In this document: piece after piece, positions 12,376 to 24,936 of the stretch | Position numbering within the stretch: position 1 is the stretch's first letter | Layout: each line of letters begins with the position of its first letter | Origin: Theropithecus gelada | Lineage: Eukaryota; Chordata; Mammalia; Primates; Cercopithecidae | DNA length: 64,000 nucleotides | Direction of reading: 5' to 3' | Assembly: GCF_003255815.1 (NCBI RefSeq) | Contig: NC_037668.1 | Location: 20,081,800-20,145,799, forward strand | Translations under genes and position numbers: made by a program | Notes under the pieces: model-generated | Database searches by the model: none | Seen by the model: the letters and a program-made list of their open reading frames with translations, nothing else | Told to the model about the DNA's origin: nothing

Positions 12376-12399
12376 AAAAAAAAAAAAAAAAAAAAAAAA
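12376..12399 (+). repeat. Poly(A) run (poly(U) in the KCNN3 transcript)
   Basis: About 24 consecutive A on the plus strand, without an attached recognisable retroelement body. Confidence 0.9.
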
Positions 12400-12663
12400 G
12401 GCTAAAACTTAAAAATGGGGGCTTTGAGGTGGCTCAAGGATATGAAGACTGGAAAAAGACTATCTCTTATTGACTTTATTATGTTTGATGTAGACCATCC
12501 ATGTTATATAACCTCAAGTGGAATTTTAAGATGTATTTTTTTTATCCTTACGATCATTCAGGACCTTCACATGGTCAAATAATTCTGTAAATGAGACTCA
12601 AGGAAGAAATAGTTTCATTATCTAATTATTAATAAGTTTGGTTATCACTACGGGGAGGTGAGG

Positions 12664-12830
12664 CCAGTGCTTATCAATATTTCCAGTGCATACAGGTCAC
12701 CTGGGGATTTGTTAAAAGGCCAGTTCTGATGAAGAAGGTTTGGTGTGGGGCCTGAGATTCTGCATTTCTAACAAGCTTACAGATGATGCTAACGCTGCCA
12801 GTCTGTGGACCACGCTTTGAGCAGCAAGGG
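12664..12830 (+). mobile_element. MER5A (hAT-Charlie MITE)
   Basis: Starts CCAGTGCTTATCAA and ends TGGACCACGCTTTGAGCAGC, with GGGGCCTGAGATTCTGCATT and TTCTAACAAGC inside; the ends are inverted-repeat-like (CAGTGNTTNTCAA / TTTGAGNAGCA). Good match to the MER5A layout, nearly full length. Confidence 0.85.
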
Positions 12831-13025
12831 TTAGCATATAGCCATGGACTTGAATTGCTGTCAAGAGGTCTGCTTTCCCCAAATGATGAATTTACATTTG
12901 TTTCCTTGATTCTAGATGGAATACAACTTTGAGGGGAAAGGTCAGAATATATTTGCTCTTTATAAATGTAAGTCTTAGTCTGAGCAGTGTTAGAAGGAAA
13001 AACCAAAAGAAAAAAAGCACTTAGT

Positions 13026-13329
13026 GGGCCCGGCGCGGTGGCTCACTTTGAGAGGCCTAGGCAGGTGGATCACAAGGTCAGGAGATCAAGACCATCCTGG
13101 CTAACATGGTGAAACCTTGTCTCTACTAAAAATACAAAAAAATTAGCCAGGTGTGGTGGCGGGCACCTGTAGTCCCAGCTACTCGGGAGGCTGAGGCAGG
13201 AGAATGGTGTGAACCCGGAAGGCGGAGCTTGCAGTGAGCTGAGATCACATCACTGCACTCCAGCCTGGGCAACAGAGTGAGACTCCATCTCAAAATAATA
13301 ATAATAATAATTTTTAAAAATTTAAAAAA
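13026..13329 (+). mobile_element. AluY-like, plus orientation, inside probable 3' UTR
   Basis: GGGCCCGGCGCGGTGGCTCAC start, with the young-type CATCCTGGCTAACATGGTGA and GGCGGAGCTTGCAGTGAGC segments. An internal deletion removes the GCCTGTAATCCCAGCAC block after GGCTCAC. The tail is (AAT)n. Antisense with respect to KCNN3. Confidence 0.93.
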
Positions 13330-16300
13330 GAAAAATCATTTAGTAGCAAAAAAGTTAAGAAATAAATCAATTACCACTAATACATTAATCAGTCAATTGT
13401 GAAATTGAAAATAAGCCAATTTCCATTATCCCATGAGTAAGTAACCTAATAAAAACAGGTGCCCTGGAGTTCAGATGGCTTTAGTGGAGCTCAGCCTAAC
13501 ATATAACTGAGGAGTAATACAGGCACTGAGAAAATTTAGCTCCATAAAAAGAAAACTTGTGTACAAGTTAGGGCTCAGCTACATAAACAGACTGAAAATG
13601 GGCATTTAGACATTTCTCTTTCAAACAGCATGAATACCTAATGTCATTGAGCCCCAAGACTTATATACCTTTAAGTTCACATAAATTGAAATATGAGGGA
13701 TTCCAGCCTTTTCCCAGGAGAAAACTTGTTGTTTTGCACTATCTGTAAATCTGTGTGAATTTCCAGGACTTGGGAAGGGAAGAGACACATACACTCAGTT
13801 AAATCTGCCCCGATGCAACCTGGTTTGCACCTGAACAATATTGCACCAAAGCAACAACAGCAAGTGAGGGTCCTAGGTGAGAAGAGGCTCACTGATTCTA
13901 GAAAACCTTTATCCTGTAACCAAACACACCCTGTTTTCATCTAGAAGTAGTGCCTTAGCCATACGAAGGACGGAACTGAGAACTTCTACATATATGTCTC
14001 AGCTGCTCTATTAAACAGGGGTGTGGATTCCATGAGTTTCTTAATTTTGCTATAAAGGACAATATCTCAACGGGAACTCTTTATTTCCTCCCAGCTAGAG
14101 GAAGCTAGCAGAAAAGGCAGCCCAGCTCTTTGCTGGCTCTGGCTATTCATGTCCTGCCGGCTCCTCCCATCATTCCCTTAGGAGCTGGGCTCCATGTCCT
14201 TGACAAACGTGTGGGAACCTTGCTCCCTCAAGGGTGTTGCCAATTTAGAAAAGCACATCTGCACACTGGACTCTTGTTGCACCTTGTAAAGTAGTTTGAA
14301 AACCCAACCCCGGTTTCACGTACGTAGAGAAACTTGGAATGCCTAAGATTTTGAGTATTTTCAGTTACAGGAAAACAGGACTCTTCCTTATGCCCAATTC
14401 TGACATTGTCAAAGGAAAACTGGTTGGCTGAGTTTGAGACTTACATAATTTATGTAATGAGGCCTTTGAATTTATATAGAAAGAGCCTGCACTTTTATTA
14501 AACTGGCTTTGCACAGCTACTAAAGGAGTGATGGCTTTTAAAATCTCTTCTGAAATGGCTTGATAGAATTTAGGGTAGAATTATTCTTCTACGCTTGGAA
14601 TAGTGTTCTTTTGTCTCTAATACTCAGGCCTTGGAGAATTAGAATATGGCAGTTCAGTAGGCTGTGGTAGGAGGACCCTTGATCTGGGTGCCTGGCAATC
14701 ACTAACAGTGATGTGTACTCAGAAACAGTCATTGGGAGAGCAGGCTGACAGTCGACCTGCTAAACACTAGTTTGATACAAAATGTTAATTGAAAGTTACA
14801 ATATATTTTATAATATATCAATATATTTCATATTTAAAATAAACTGTTATGCTTTCTCCTATCATTAAAAAATAGCAAGCAGTACAGAGGCAAGATGCAA
14901 ATTCATATTAAAGCTCATCTGATTCTGAATATAAACACTTCAGTTTCTGAGCTTGCCATGAAAATGTTTCCTCCATTAACATCCTGTCATTCTCTTTTGT
15001 TGTTCTCGTGGCCAGTGCAGAATGGAGAGTCTGGGACCAAAATTGAGTTGTTGCGCCATTAAAAAACGTATCTGATGAAGGTGGATCAGTCTTGGGTCAG
15101 ATTCAAAAATGGAGACAATACGACACAGCTAGAGAATGTTGTTTATTCCTTGTCCTTCTTGTGTGAAGCTGGACGTTGGCTGCTTCGATCCGATTCAGAT
15201 ATATATTTGTACTTTTTCTTTTTGGCTATAAATGTCAGCATCTCTTTGGGATCCTAACTGCAGGTTGGTGTTGAATTTTGTGCTTTTCCTCCACCAGTCT
15301 GGTTGGTCACGATATCTCTTTTGCTTGTTTCAACACATAGCCCAGGCCCAAGATTACAGCTTCCAGGATACATTTTTCAGGTGTGTAAACAACTGTCACA
15401 GGGCACTTGGCACCTAGATTTGGAGGTCATATGTTGAAGATTTGACAATGGTTTTGTTCAGAGGGAACTCCAGTTCATGTTTGGGTGTTTCCAGTAATGG
15501 CGTAAGACAAAAAGATCACAGTTATATTTCTTCTATCTGTATATATGTATATACCATTGCGCTGAGTACTTTTTAATAAGCTGTGGTCTGTTTCAATAAA
15601 AATCTACATATTACTTGTTTAACAGGAGTTTAACGTTAATTTCTATTCATGCAGCCTGACACAAGCTTTCTACTACCACAAGCAGACAGTTACTATTGCT
15701 ATCCCTGTAAACTTCTTTCTCAGTGGTGTTAATGATCCCATTTCCCTAATGTTGATTTTGGCGGCAGTAGAGAAGGAAAGGATACTGTCTGGGGCATCAT
15801 CAAGCCCACTGACTGCAAGGGGAGAGAAGGGGCTGTTCGCGCCTACCGGGAAGTCACCAGATAGCTGTCTAAGGTACTGAAATCAAGCCCTGCAGAGTCA
15901 ATAGGGATCCTTCCTCTGCTTCTAGCAACTCTCAGGGAAGAAGAATGAATGTAGAAAACTGGAAACATATTTTAGGATTTAAAAACAGTAACTTAAAAAT
16001 AGTAGTAACCTACTGGTAGTGCAATGACTTCACAGTATCTCAGTTGTGATACTGTGATGGGAGCAACACCGTTTGTCCTGGGATGAAACACTGATTCTTA
16101 ATTTGGAGTGTACTGTTTGTTGAGTTGCACTCTGGAGGAGGAGGAAGGTTCTGGAACTATGTGCTAATCCCATATTTCTCCCTGCTGATTTTACCACTAT
16201 TTAATATGCACTAATTACTTTTTGGTAACAATTGATTGCATTCAAACGTAACATCGAGGTGTGAACTAGACACAATCAGTCTGGGTGGCTGTTGATGACA

Positions 16301-17233
16301 AAGGTGATTTCATTTGTTCTGTATTGAATACTTTGTACTTAAGAATATTAACTATTCTCTTCTTTTTAAGTACAGAGAAATTGATGTATGAGGTGCTTAT
16401 ATGAATTGGCCAAAGATGTGGATCCAGTCTTAGATTTTTATTTATTCTGATTTTGTATGACTAGGTTTCTTCTTTTCCATGATTGTTTATTCATAAGGAA
16501 ATTATAAAAATTTAAGGGGGAAATCCCCCAATATATTAAAATCATTACTTCTTCAATGCTCTTCCTTCTTGGCTTTTAATAATAAAAATAGCTTGTACAT
16601 GCTCAGCGCTTGGAATTTACTTTTGCGTGCATTTTCTATGTCTCCTAATTCACAAGATTGTTGTTCTACCACTGGCCCCTGCTGAGGTCGGTCAGTGGTG
16701 ACTTGGGGCCTTCGCCCTCTTGTTCTTTTGGATTGTATTAAGCACTTCTAGAGACATGATATCATGAAGTTACGTATTAGGAAGATGGCAAGAGCGGTTT
16801 GTAGACACTTTATGACAATTTATTATGATGATCATATATATGTGGCCTTTGATCCAAAGGTGAAGACTTTTATTTGGACTTCAATCTAAGGAGGAGTGAG
16901 CCCCTAGTCTGGTGTAATTTACCAACTAATGCTATGTCCTGAAATTCCACTGAGATTAGTGGTCTTAAAGTATCACAGTACATCCCTGACTTTACAGTAC
17001 ATGAAGCTATAATATGGCTTAAGCAATGGCGGGGGTGGGGGTGGCTCCATATTTCTAATTCAAGTGTCTAGATATTTTAGGGAATATTAGAGTGATTTTA
17101 CCTGTCACTGAGTTGTCAGAAAGATTATAGTAGGGGATCTGCCATTGGGTCAGTCATCTAGGATTGGGCAGATCTTGATCGGTACAGTATTGGAGTGAGG
17201 TTACCATAATTAATAGTTTTTACATATAGCTGA

Positions 17234-17522
17234 TTTTTTTTTTCGAGATGGAGTCTTGCTCAGTCACCCAGGCTGGAATGCAATGGCACGATCTCGGCTC
17301 ACTGCAACCTCCTTCTCCGGGGTTCAAGTGATTCTCCTGCCACAGCCTCCCAAGTAGCTGGGACTACAGGTGCCCACCACCACACCCAGCTAATTTTTGT
17401 ATTTTTAGTAGAGATGGGTTTTTGCTATGTTGGCCAGGCTGGTCTTGAACTCCTGACCTCAGGTGATCCTCTCACCTTGCCCAAAGTCCTGGGATTACAG
17501 GCGTGAGCCACTGCACCTGGCT
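17234..17522 (-). mobile_element. Alu, minus orientation, inside probable 3' UTR
   Basis: Poly-T start, CGAGATGGAGTCTTGCTCAG and a dimeric Alu body to GAGCCACTGCACCTGGCT. Sense orientation in the KCNN3 transcript, so opposite to the AluY 3.9 kb away. Confidence 0.94.
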
Positions 17523-20445
17523 ATGTATACCCAGTTCTTGAGCAGATAATTAAATCTCCTCCACCACAAAATGTGAAAATAAGGTACCAGAAGGCATGAC
17601 ATGAGAATCCACCTGCCCCTTTTCCCATCTGACTGTGATGCTGAGGTGTGGTGGAATTAGCCAAAAGATGTAGGAAGAAAACTTGGGTGAGCTACACCCA
17701 GAATAATTAATACTTAAGTCATCAAGAGTTGATTGCACTTGCAGGAGAACAGGTAACTTTCCCACATAAAGCTGAAATGCTAATACAGAGAAATAGCCTT
17801 CCATTTGCTGTTACAGGATCAATGTGCAGGTTTGATCACTTTTTTTTGGAAGCATAAGTATTCTTTTGCCAAGAATAAAAATCATGTATAGCTATTGCAC
17901 TACCAATAGGTCAATTCATGCTACAAATGTCCATGTGTTTCTAGGATGCCAGTGGCCACTGCTACCAGAAATAACTCCAATCACTCCCTTGACTAGTGTT
18001 GCTAGTTTGGTCTTTAGGGTTTAGCTAAGTGAGAGTATCAATGATGGGTTAAAGAAGAATTATTTGCAGACCACAGTGAATAAATCACAGTCGATGCGCA
18101 CTTTTGGCCAGGAAGAATGGCAGTGGAATCTTGCATGTCATCTGGTTGAAATTAAGACTAAATCTCTATATGTGCACACACCCACACTCACACCCCCACA
18201 CATACATATCACAGGGTTACAGCAGAATGAAAACGGTGAATAGGAATCACTAGTTGAAGGCTGCAGGTTTAAATCATCAGGATTGGCACACTCAGATCAG
18301 CCCACCAGTGGTCTTCACTTTGTGAAATGGAACTAATGCCACAAGGAAACTGCATGGTTATTTCATCTGTTTACACATCTGCTTATATGTTCAGCTGAAC
18401 TGTCACTGAAAACAAGAGCACCATTCTTGGGACATAAAACGAGGAGGGGAAACATTCAGATAATCAACAGTTAAAAGAACAAGTAAAAAAATAAGCCAAC
18501 AGCAGGTGTGGCATCTCTGGTATGCAAAACAACTAATGAAAGTGTTCAAAGGAATTATCAAGGCAAGCCATTAAGACTATAAACCATCAAAGGAGCAGCA
18601 GCAATAGCAAGAGACGGAAGAAGAAGGTGAGCAACAGACTAGATCTTCCTGAAAGAGTGGCCTTGGCTCGACAGTTGTCTACCTTGTGCTGTCCTTAGAA
18701 GAACAGGCCCAGTGCTACAGAAGAAAAATCTCCATGCCAAGCCACTGCCTTCAGAATGGTGATGATGTCTTCTTACAAAGGTAAACCCAAGATGACAACC
18801 ACAAGCAAAAAAACCACTCTTTTGTTTTACCTTCAACAGATGAAATACTCCATACAGTGCCATTCAATTTCCCATAGGCAGAAACCAAAGACCTCAGAAT
18901 GAGAAAGTGATGGTTTTCACATCACAAATGTTACATGTGGTCAGATTATGGAGCATTGAAAACATTTTTCAGTGCCTCTCGCTACACTAAATCTTGATGT
19001 TTCTGAAGTCTCTTGGAGTTTGAGATGTATTGGAATAGTTTTTCGCACCAAGATTAACATGGCACAGTAGGAACAGTCTACTGACAAATCCATGTCCTCT
19101 TATCTTACCCATAAGGTTCCCTAAGGGTTCCCTTCATTCTCACAATATTTCATTTTGAGATGACTTAAGGTCAGGTAGAAGGGACCACATGGGCCACTCT
19201 TCATCACTTCTCCTCCTAGTTCAGAGGCTCACAAGTGAGGCACTTGGCCCTTTTGCACTTCTAACATCTGGGGCTGGAAACCTGTTGCTGGATAAATACA
19301 GCTCAGCAAATCCCCAAACCATACTTCTATTCACTAAGGTGTTATGGGGTTGCTCCTGTTTGTGCATGTCTGCACACACACGCACAATTTCTTGTCCTCT
19401 CCCTCCACACATACAGACATACACCTAGTCATTGTGGTCCATCAAAACACAGCTTGTTTGGATGGAAGAAGAAAACTCTGCAGATGCTGTTATTTTTAGA
19501 AGCTTGCTTATCCCTCCTGAATGCCAACAATTTTGGCTTGGCATCCATTTCAAATCAAGCAAGGTGCATATCCAGGACAAAGCAATGTGCAATTTGTCTG
19601 AAGGGACCCACATCTTCAGTGAGACTCAGAATGTGGCCAGAACTAGCTAACTACCTGAACTGAAAGCACCCCGTGTTCAGATTCAAACCAACTCAACACA
19701 CATGTAAGGGGTGACTATTGTGTGTAGGGTAAGGTGTCAAGTCCTTTTTTATTTGGATTAAGCTCAAATAAGAAAGGACCTGAACCGAATGTGGGATGTG
19801 TATGTGTGTACATGTACACGTTTGCAAACACACAGGTTTATGTGGGTATTAATATTGAGTGGAAAATCTGGCTTTTTATTTGTCTGTGTATTTTTTTTTT
19901 TTTTTTTCCTCAGTCTGATTTGGGTATATCTGTTTTGGCAAGTTGTGGGCAGCTCTCTTTTACTTTTGTCACCCAGAGGCTTCCGTAGACAAAAGGAAAG
20001 GAGAGAGGTGTGTTCAAAGACCCCCATGGCGAAGAGCCCATCCCCCAAGCCTGACACGACCCCCTCTCCCAGGGGACCCCTCTTCTGGACTGGCTTCACT
20101 GTTGGCTACTTCAGTGCATCTGACCCCCACCCCCCGCGTGAAGACCTGAGATTGAGCGTGGATTTCTGTTCTCCACCAACTCTGCAGCAAGGGCCCTGCC
20201 AGAGGCGTCGCTTCCTGTCATCTCCTCTTCCCGCTCCCAAGTAGAGGCACCTAAACAGAGATTAGATTTCTGGTTTCAAGGCATGTCGGACCAAGCACGC
20301 TGAATGAACATGAGTTAGTTAATTAGCTCGGTCTCTCTTCTTTCCGTTCCCTGGTCTGAATGTTCCTTGATGGCAAAGCGACCAGGAGAGAGTTGGTTTG
20401 CATCTTAAGACCTATGGGTAATGTTTCTGGAGTGGGGAGATTTAT

Positions 20446-20742
20446 TTAGCAACTGCTTGAACTTGTGTATGGGGTCGGAAAGGAGGTGGAGCTGACCCCA
20501 ATGGGGCTATCGGAGATTGGGGTGTGGGTGGTGCCCACTGCCACGCTGACACCCCGGGCCTCGATGATGGCAGACAGGAGCTGCTGCTGCTGCTGGCGCA
20601 GGGTGTCGGCGATGAGCAGAGGCAGGGAGTTGAAGCTGGCGGTGAGATGCTCCAGCTTCGACTCCAGGCTGCCAATCTGCTTCTCCAGGTCTTCGCTCCG
20701 GTCATTGAGTTCCGTGATTAAGTCATACATGACATTCTGCAT
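20446..20742 (-). CDS. KCNN3: KCNN3 last coding exon: C-terminal tail and stop
   Basis: This exon gives 98 codons plus TAA, entered in phase 0 after a CTCTCTCCACACAG acceptor. Residues about 1-45 (MQNVMYDLITELNDRSEDLE onward) form a heptad-like helix rich in Leu, Glu and Lys, continuing the helix that follows the calmodulin-binding domain. A short Gln run at residues 50-54 is encoded by five CAG codons (20581-20595). The remaining tail is Ser/Thr/Pro-rich and ends PTPYTSSSSC, which separates SK3 from its paralogues. The internal Met at the exon start is not a translation start: the intron boundary and the reading frame from the previous exon (…VDLSK) are clear. The TAA stop occupies 20446-20448, and an AATAAA hexamer overlaps its last base. 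Confidence 0.97.
   Translation of the reverse strand: MQNVMYDLITELNDRSEDLEKQIGSLESKLEHLTASFNSLPLLIADTLRQQQQQLLSAIIEARGVSVAVGTTHTPISDSPIGVSSTSFPTPYTSSSSC
20581..20595 (-). repeat. KCNN3: (CAG)5 coding run in last exon
   Basis: Five CTG on the plus strand, encoding Gln50-54 of the exon. Distinct from the well-known polymorphic polyQ tract in KCNN3 exon 1, which is not in this window. Confidence 0.97.
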
Positions 20743-22317
20743 CTGTGTGGAGAGAGAGAGGCGAGAGACAGGGAGATGACAGGTCATCACAGAGGAATCT
20801 GCAATGGGAGAAATGAAATGCCCTCCACAGTATGACAGGAGCCACTTCCACACCAGTTGATCTGGTCAAGGAAGGATACAGGCTTCTTTCCTGGGGACAG
20901 GGAGGCTGAAGTGTGCACATTTGCGTTTTCTTATTACAAAAATAATGAGTATTAATGACAGCATTTTATTAGAAAATATGCACCGAGAGGGAACAAAGTG
21001 GCCCCTTTTTTTCTTAAATAAAGTGAGTCTCTAAATTGTCTCTTTAGAGACAGGGCCACAACCTCTCAGCTCACGTGGCTGCTGGCATCTAATGATTCCA
21101 GAGAAGACACTGGTGGGGAATGGACAGTGCAGTGGGTGTATAATTAGTAGGCCAGGGCTCAAGTACACATCTGCAGCTCACTAACAGCGCGCCCTCTGCC
21201 AGGCGCCTGGCCTTTCTCAATCTCAACTGCTTTATACAATTGGAGTTAATAATAACTATACACAGTTAGGAGTTACTGCACATCTCCCAACCTCTGTTTT
21301 AACACAGCAGCCAGGAAGTAAAGTGAATTAACTCTCAAGCACAGTGCTTAGCCAAAGGGGCTGCCTTGCTAAGGTGTGGCCCTTCCCCTGTCTGATCCAC
21401 AATGCCGCAGGGTGGGACATCCCTGAAGGGCCACTCTGAAGGGCTGAGGTCTTTGTTGACTGTATCCCAGTTCAAACTCTCCCTCTGACCGATCCTGCTT
21501 CCCTCACTCCTTGGCAGGGGTCCTGAGGGTGCTCCCCGCAGAGCTCCCCAGTACCCCTCCTGCATTCAGCACTGACTCTCCGTGTTCCAGGGGTGCCGAC
21601 CGATTACCAGTGCTCCTTCCCCAACATCTCGTGGCCCCCTTGTTGGTCTGCAGACTCTCAGTCTATGCAACAGATATTTTTCTCCCCGCAAATTAGCAAA
21701 TGCCATCTTGGCTGTGTACATCAGACTTGGGAACAAGATTCATGGGCGTCTTCAGCCTCCCACGTGTCAGGGAGTGAGGCTCCTAGGGCGGCAATGCAGA
21801 GGGCCAGGCTGGTGGTCGCCTGGTCATCCCTGAGGTACTGTGGCTCTTTGGGTTTCTGGTGATCTGCCGGTGACACCCCAGTCCTATTTCACCTGAAATT
21901 TCAGGTTACTCTAGGAAGACGTGGAAACGATTTATGCCCCAGGGACCAAAGCAGCAGCAAGTAAGGTGAGAGGAAAAAAGAGGAGTAAAAGAAGATGTGA
22001 GAAGCTAGAGAAGAATGTAGGGGAGCAGGGATGCAAAATGCAGTGAGGCCTCCCCAGCAGACTCCAGGCCCCACCGGGAAATCACTGGGGCAGCATAAGG
22101 AAAGGTCACGAGGTGGCATGGAGGTGGCCCTGCCCCCATGAGCTCCGCTGTGGCCAGAGCAGGACACCGTGTTGTGGATGCCCTTGGAGGACAGGACGAC
22201 TTTAGAAGTGAAAGTACTCCCTTTATTAATCAACATGACAGAACCTCTTCAAGGCGCACATTCTTCCCGGAATGTGCAAAATCACCCATTTCATTTGACC
22301 ACAGGGGTACCCTGATG

Positions 22318-22590
22318 AGCTCTGGACTCAGAGTCCAAGCCTCTGGGTCGTGGCCCCTGCGCTGGTGCTCACCAACTGCCTGTCTGTGGGATGGTCACTT
22401 TGTTCGTTTGGATCTTGGTTTCCTCATCTATATTGATAATCAGAACTACCATTTGCAAAACCTTTATAGTTTACAAAGCATTTTCACAGATATCATCCTA
22501 TTCGATCACCTGAGCCTCCGATGGTAGGAATTATTTTTATATTTCAGCTGAAGTAATTGAAGCAATCGGGGAAAGACTCCAAGCCCTCCC
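22318..22590. repeat. MIR-like fragments
   Basis: TTGGTTTCCTCATCTATATTG on the left is the reverse-oriented MIR core; TATAGTTTACAAAGCATTTTCAC on the right looks like a second, plus-oriented MIR-type copy. Confidence 0.55.
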
Positions 22591-23477
22591 AGCTCTGCCA
22601 GCCTATAGGACAGCAATTCAATACAGACATAATATGTGGAGGCCACGTGCCATATTCTTAATTCAGAGAGGACCAAAGGGCAGGAGTGGGAAGGCGCTGA
22701 GTTGGGAGGCTACAGCACAAAGACAGAAAAGAGAGAGAACACGGCGTTATCGTCTCCCCCTGTTCCGTTGCTTGGTGACAGGATGCCAGGGGGAATATGG
22801 ACCAGTGTGAAGTGTGCTAAGCTGCCGCCAGGACCTTGGGTGAGTCTCCTGGGAGGAAAAGACAAAGACTGGGCGAATGTCAGAGTTCACCTCCTCCCCA
22901 GATCTCCCCACGGGGGTTCTGCAGATTTTTTCCCTTAACTCTTTCCTGCACACTCTTTCTTTCCAGGTAACTTGCTCCTGGGTTATTTACAGCTTAGTTC
23001 CCCCACCCAACTCATAGGAGTGTCTTTCCAGTTCCCTGAGGGGTTCGCTTCACCCAGTCTGCTCTGTGGGCCCATCTCTCCGAGAGGCCATGGGTGGCAC
23101 TGCAGAAATGCAGGTTTGAAAGTTGGGTTTGCCCGATGTCCCCAGGGAACATCAGTCACAGTGTGTCCTGCAAGGTGAGAGGAGAGACAGGAAACACTGC
23201 TCCTCATAGAAGAAACATCCTGGGGCATCTCGTTGGGCTGTTCCTGAAGCTCACAGGTAGGCCTCTAGCCCTGTTTGCTCCATATGACCCTCTTCCTGGC
23301 CAATGCTGATTGGTCCCAGGGTGGATACATGGCCCAAACTGGCCAATCATTTCTTCTCTTCTGAGAATTTAGAATTAAGACTAGTAGGGGGTCAATTAGT
23401 CTTTACCTGTGGCGAAAACTATCATATGTACTCTCTGAATTGGAGCCTGTTACAGTCTGTTGTGGGGACAGGAGGCA

Positions 23478-23541
23478 TAGAGGGAGAGAAAGAGAGGGAG
23501 AGAGAGGGAGAGGAAGAGAGAGACAGGGAGAGGGAGAGAGA
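23478..23541 (+). repeat. GA-rich purine tract
   Basis: Imperfect GAGA/GGGAGA repeats over about 64 nt on the plus strand (pyrimidine in the KCNN3 pre-mRNA). Confidence 0.9.
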
Positions 23542-24936
23542 ACTGAAGCAGCCACTTGTACAGAAAGAGACAGAAGCGATGGTGAGAGACCTCCTGGTTG
23601 TGGGGGCTTCCCAGGTCTGGTTCAAGTCAGTTCCTTCCTGCAGTCTGGCCACATGTCTCCTTTGAGGTTCTGCTTGGAATGAGACTCCCTTATATCCTTA
23701 GAATAGATTTCTCCATTTTTAAACCTAGTCCCAGCAGGTTTCTGATATTAAAACCAACACACCCAAAAACCTGAGGGAGTTCTCTCCTGCATGCCCACGT
23801 TCCACTCCCACCGCAGGCTCCTAGGAACCACCCTGCACTCCACGTGAACGCCCTCCTCCAAAGGCACGCAGGCCTGGAGGCTTCTCCCCAACTGTGCCAA
23901 GCCGCTTACTCCCCGACTGAAGTCCTCACAGGTTTAGGAGGCCCTTTCTTTTGTTCAATCCCTTTATTAAACAAGGCGCCTGCACGTGGCCCGACAACTA
24001 GTGATTTCTCTGATTGCACTCTTTTCAAAGGGTGCTTAATGTGCCTGAGGGAGTTTCTCTTGCTTACCCAGGGAATGTGTTCCATTATGATAATTGACAT
24101 CTGCTGGAATGTTCTGCCAGCCTGGCCCTGGGCTGTACGCTTAATATACAATTCCTATCAAGAGGCAATGAGGAGAGTGAGCTGAGGTGGGGGAAGCCCT
24201 TTCTTCAGTGGCACCCACTCTCAGCTCTGCCAGCAGTGTGGCCTTCAGCTCCCTCACCTGGGTGATTTGCAAGAGGACAGAGTTTCTTTACAGTATTTAT
24301 GGCAGCTCAGGGCCAGAAACAGAGTGGCAGAGTGATGGCGAGCCTCACGCCCTAGGACTCTCAAAGGAGGGTTCTCTCTTTGGGTATCTTCATGTTCCTT
24401 GTAGGCTATCTGCCTCTTGAGAAGTAAAGAAATGCACACCCCCACACACACCACTGCCACCAATTTGAGGCCAGAAAAACTGGTTGTTAAGGATTGGAGG
24501 ATGCACAAAAATGAAGTTCCAAGTATCACAGCAAACCGGTGTGACCTGGGCAGTCAGCATGGCTATCGTCGCCGTCTGGTCCTTGCTAGCATGCTTCACA
24601 GCCGTGCAAACTCAAGCCCAACCTCAGGAGTCCCTCAGTGTGCAGCTCATAAAATGGCACGGGAAAGGTTCGGTCAGCTCATTAATTCCACGCAAAGACA
24701 CACCTGAGCGATTTCACTTAAAAAACAAATGCCAAGTTTTAAAAGACCACAAGACATACTGGTAGATTGCAAATGGAACAAACTGGAGCATAGGTATTTT
24801 TGAACCAGGCAGAAATTTGTCTTTGCTTGCCTGGTCCTGCTCTGTCCAGTGCAAACCCAGCCAGGACTCACAGGTGAGCCTGAGAAGACTCGGTGTTTGC
24901 ACGTTCTAGGGGATGTCTCCAGACATTGCCACTCAC

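Larger units (their letters stand above)
9960..20445 (-). other. KCNN3: Probable long 3' UTR of KCNN3
   Basis: Immediately follows the stop codon on the minus strand. KCNN3 is known to have a 3' UTR of roughly 10 kb; the sequence alone shows a long, mostly unique, AT-rich stretch without recognisable splice structure or other genes. It contains a MER5A copy (12664-12830), an AluY antisense to the transcript (13026-13329), an Alu in sense orientation (17234-17522), an AT/CA microsatellite (11850-11965) and a poly(A) run on the plus strand (12376-12399). Several AATAAA hexamers occur on the minus strand (near 20441, 19873, 16440, 15140 and 9979), so alternative ends are possible. ORFs here are short and look like noise. 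The distal boundary is an inference. Confidence 0.6.
20743..24936 (-). other. KCNN3: KCNN3 intron before the last exon
   Basis: Mostly single-copy DNA bounded by AAG|GTGAGT (24931-24936) and CACACAG (20743-20749). It holds MIR-like fragments (about 21130-21260 and 22318-22590) and a GA-rich purine tract at 23478-23541. Short ORFs on both strands lack conserved-looking content. No Alu is present, unlike the neighbouring introns. Confidence 0.9.

Noticed and set aside
12376..12399. Processed pseudogene suggested by a poly(A) run
   Set aside because: No gene-like or retroelement body adjoins the run and no clear target duplication was found.
19789..20244. 151-residue plus-strand ORF opposite the proximal 3' UTR
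   Set aside because: Contains a poly-T-derived Phe run and low-complexity text, with no recognisable domain.
20446..20853. 135-residue ORF starting upstream of the last exon
   Set aside because: The first 37 residues are intron; the real exon starts at 20742 after a CACACAG acceptor, so the start Met is not used.
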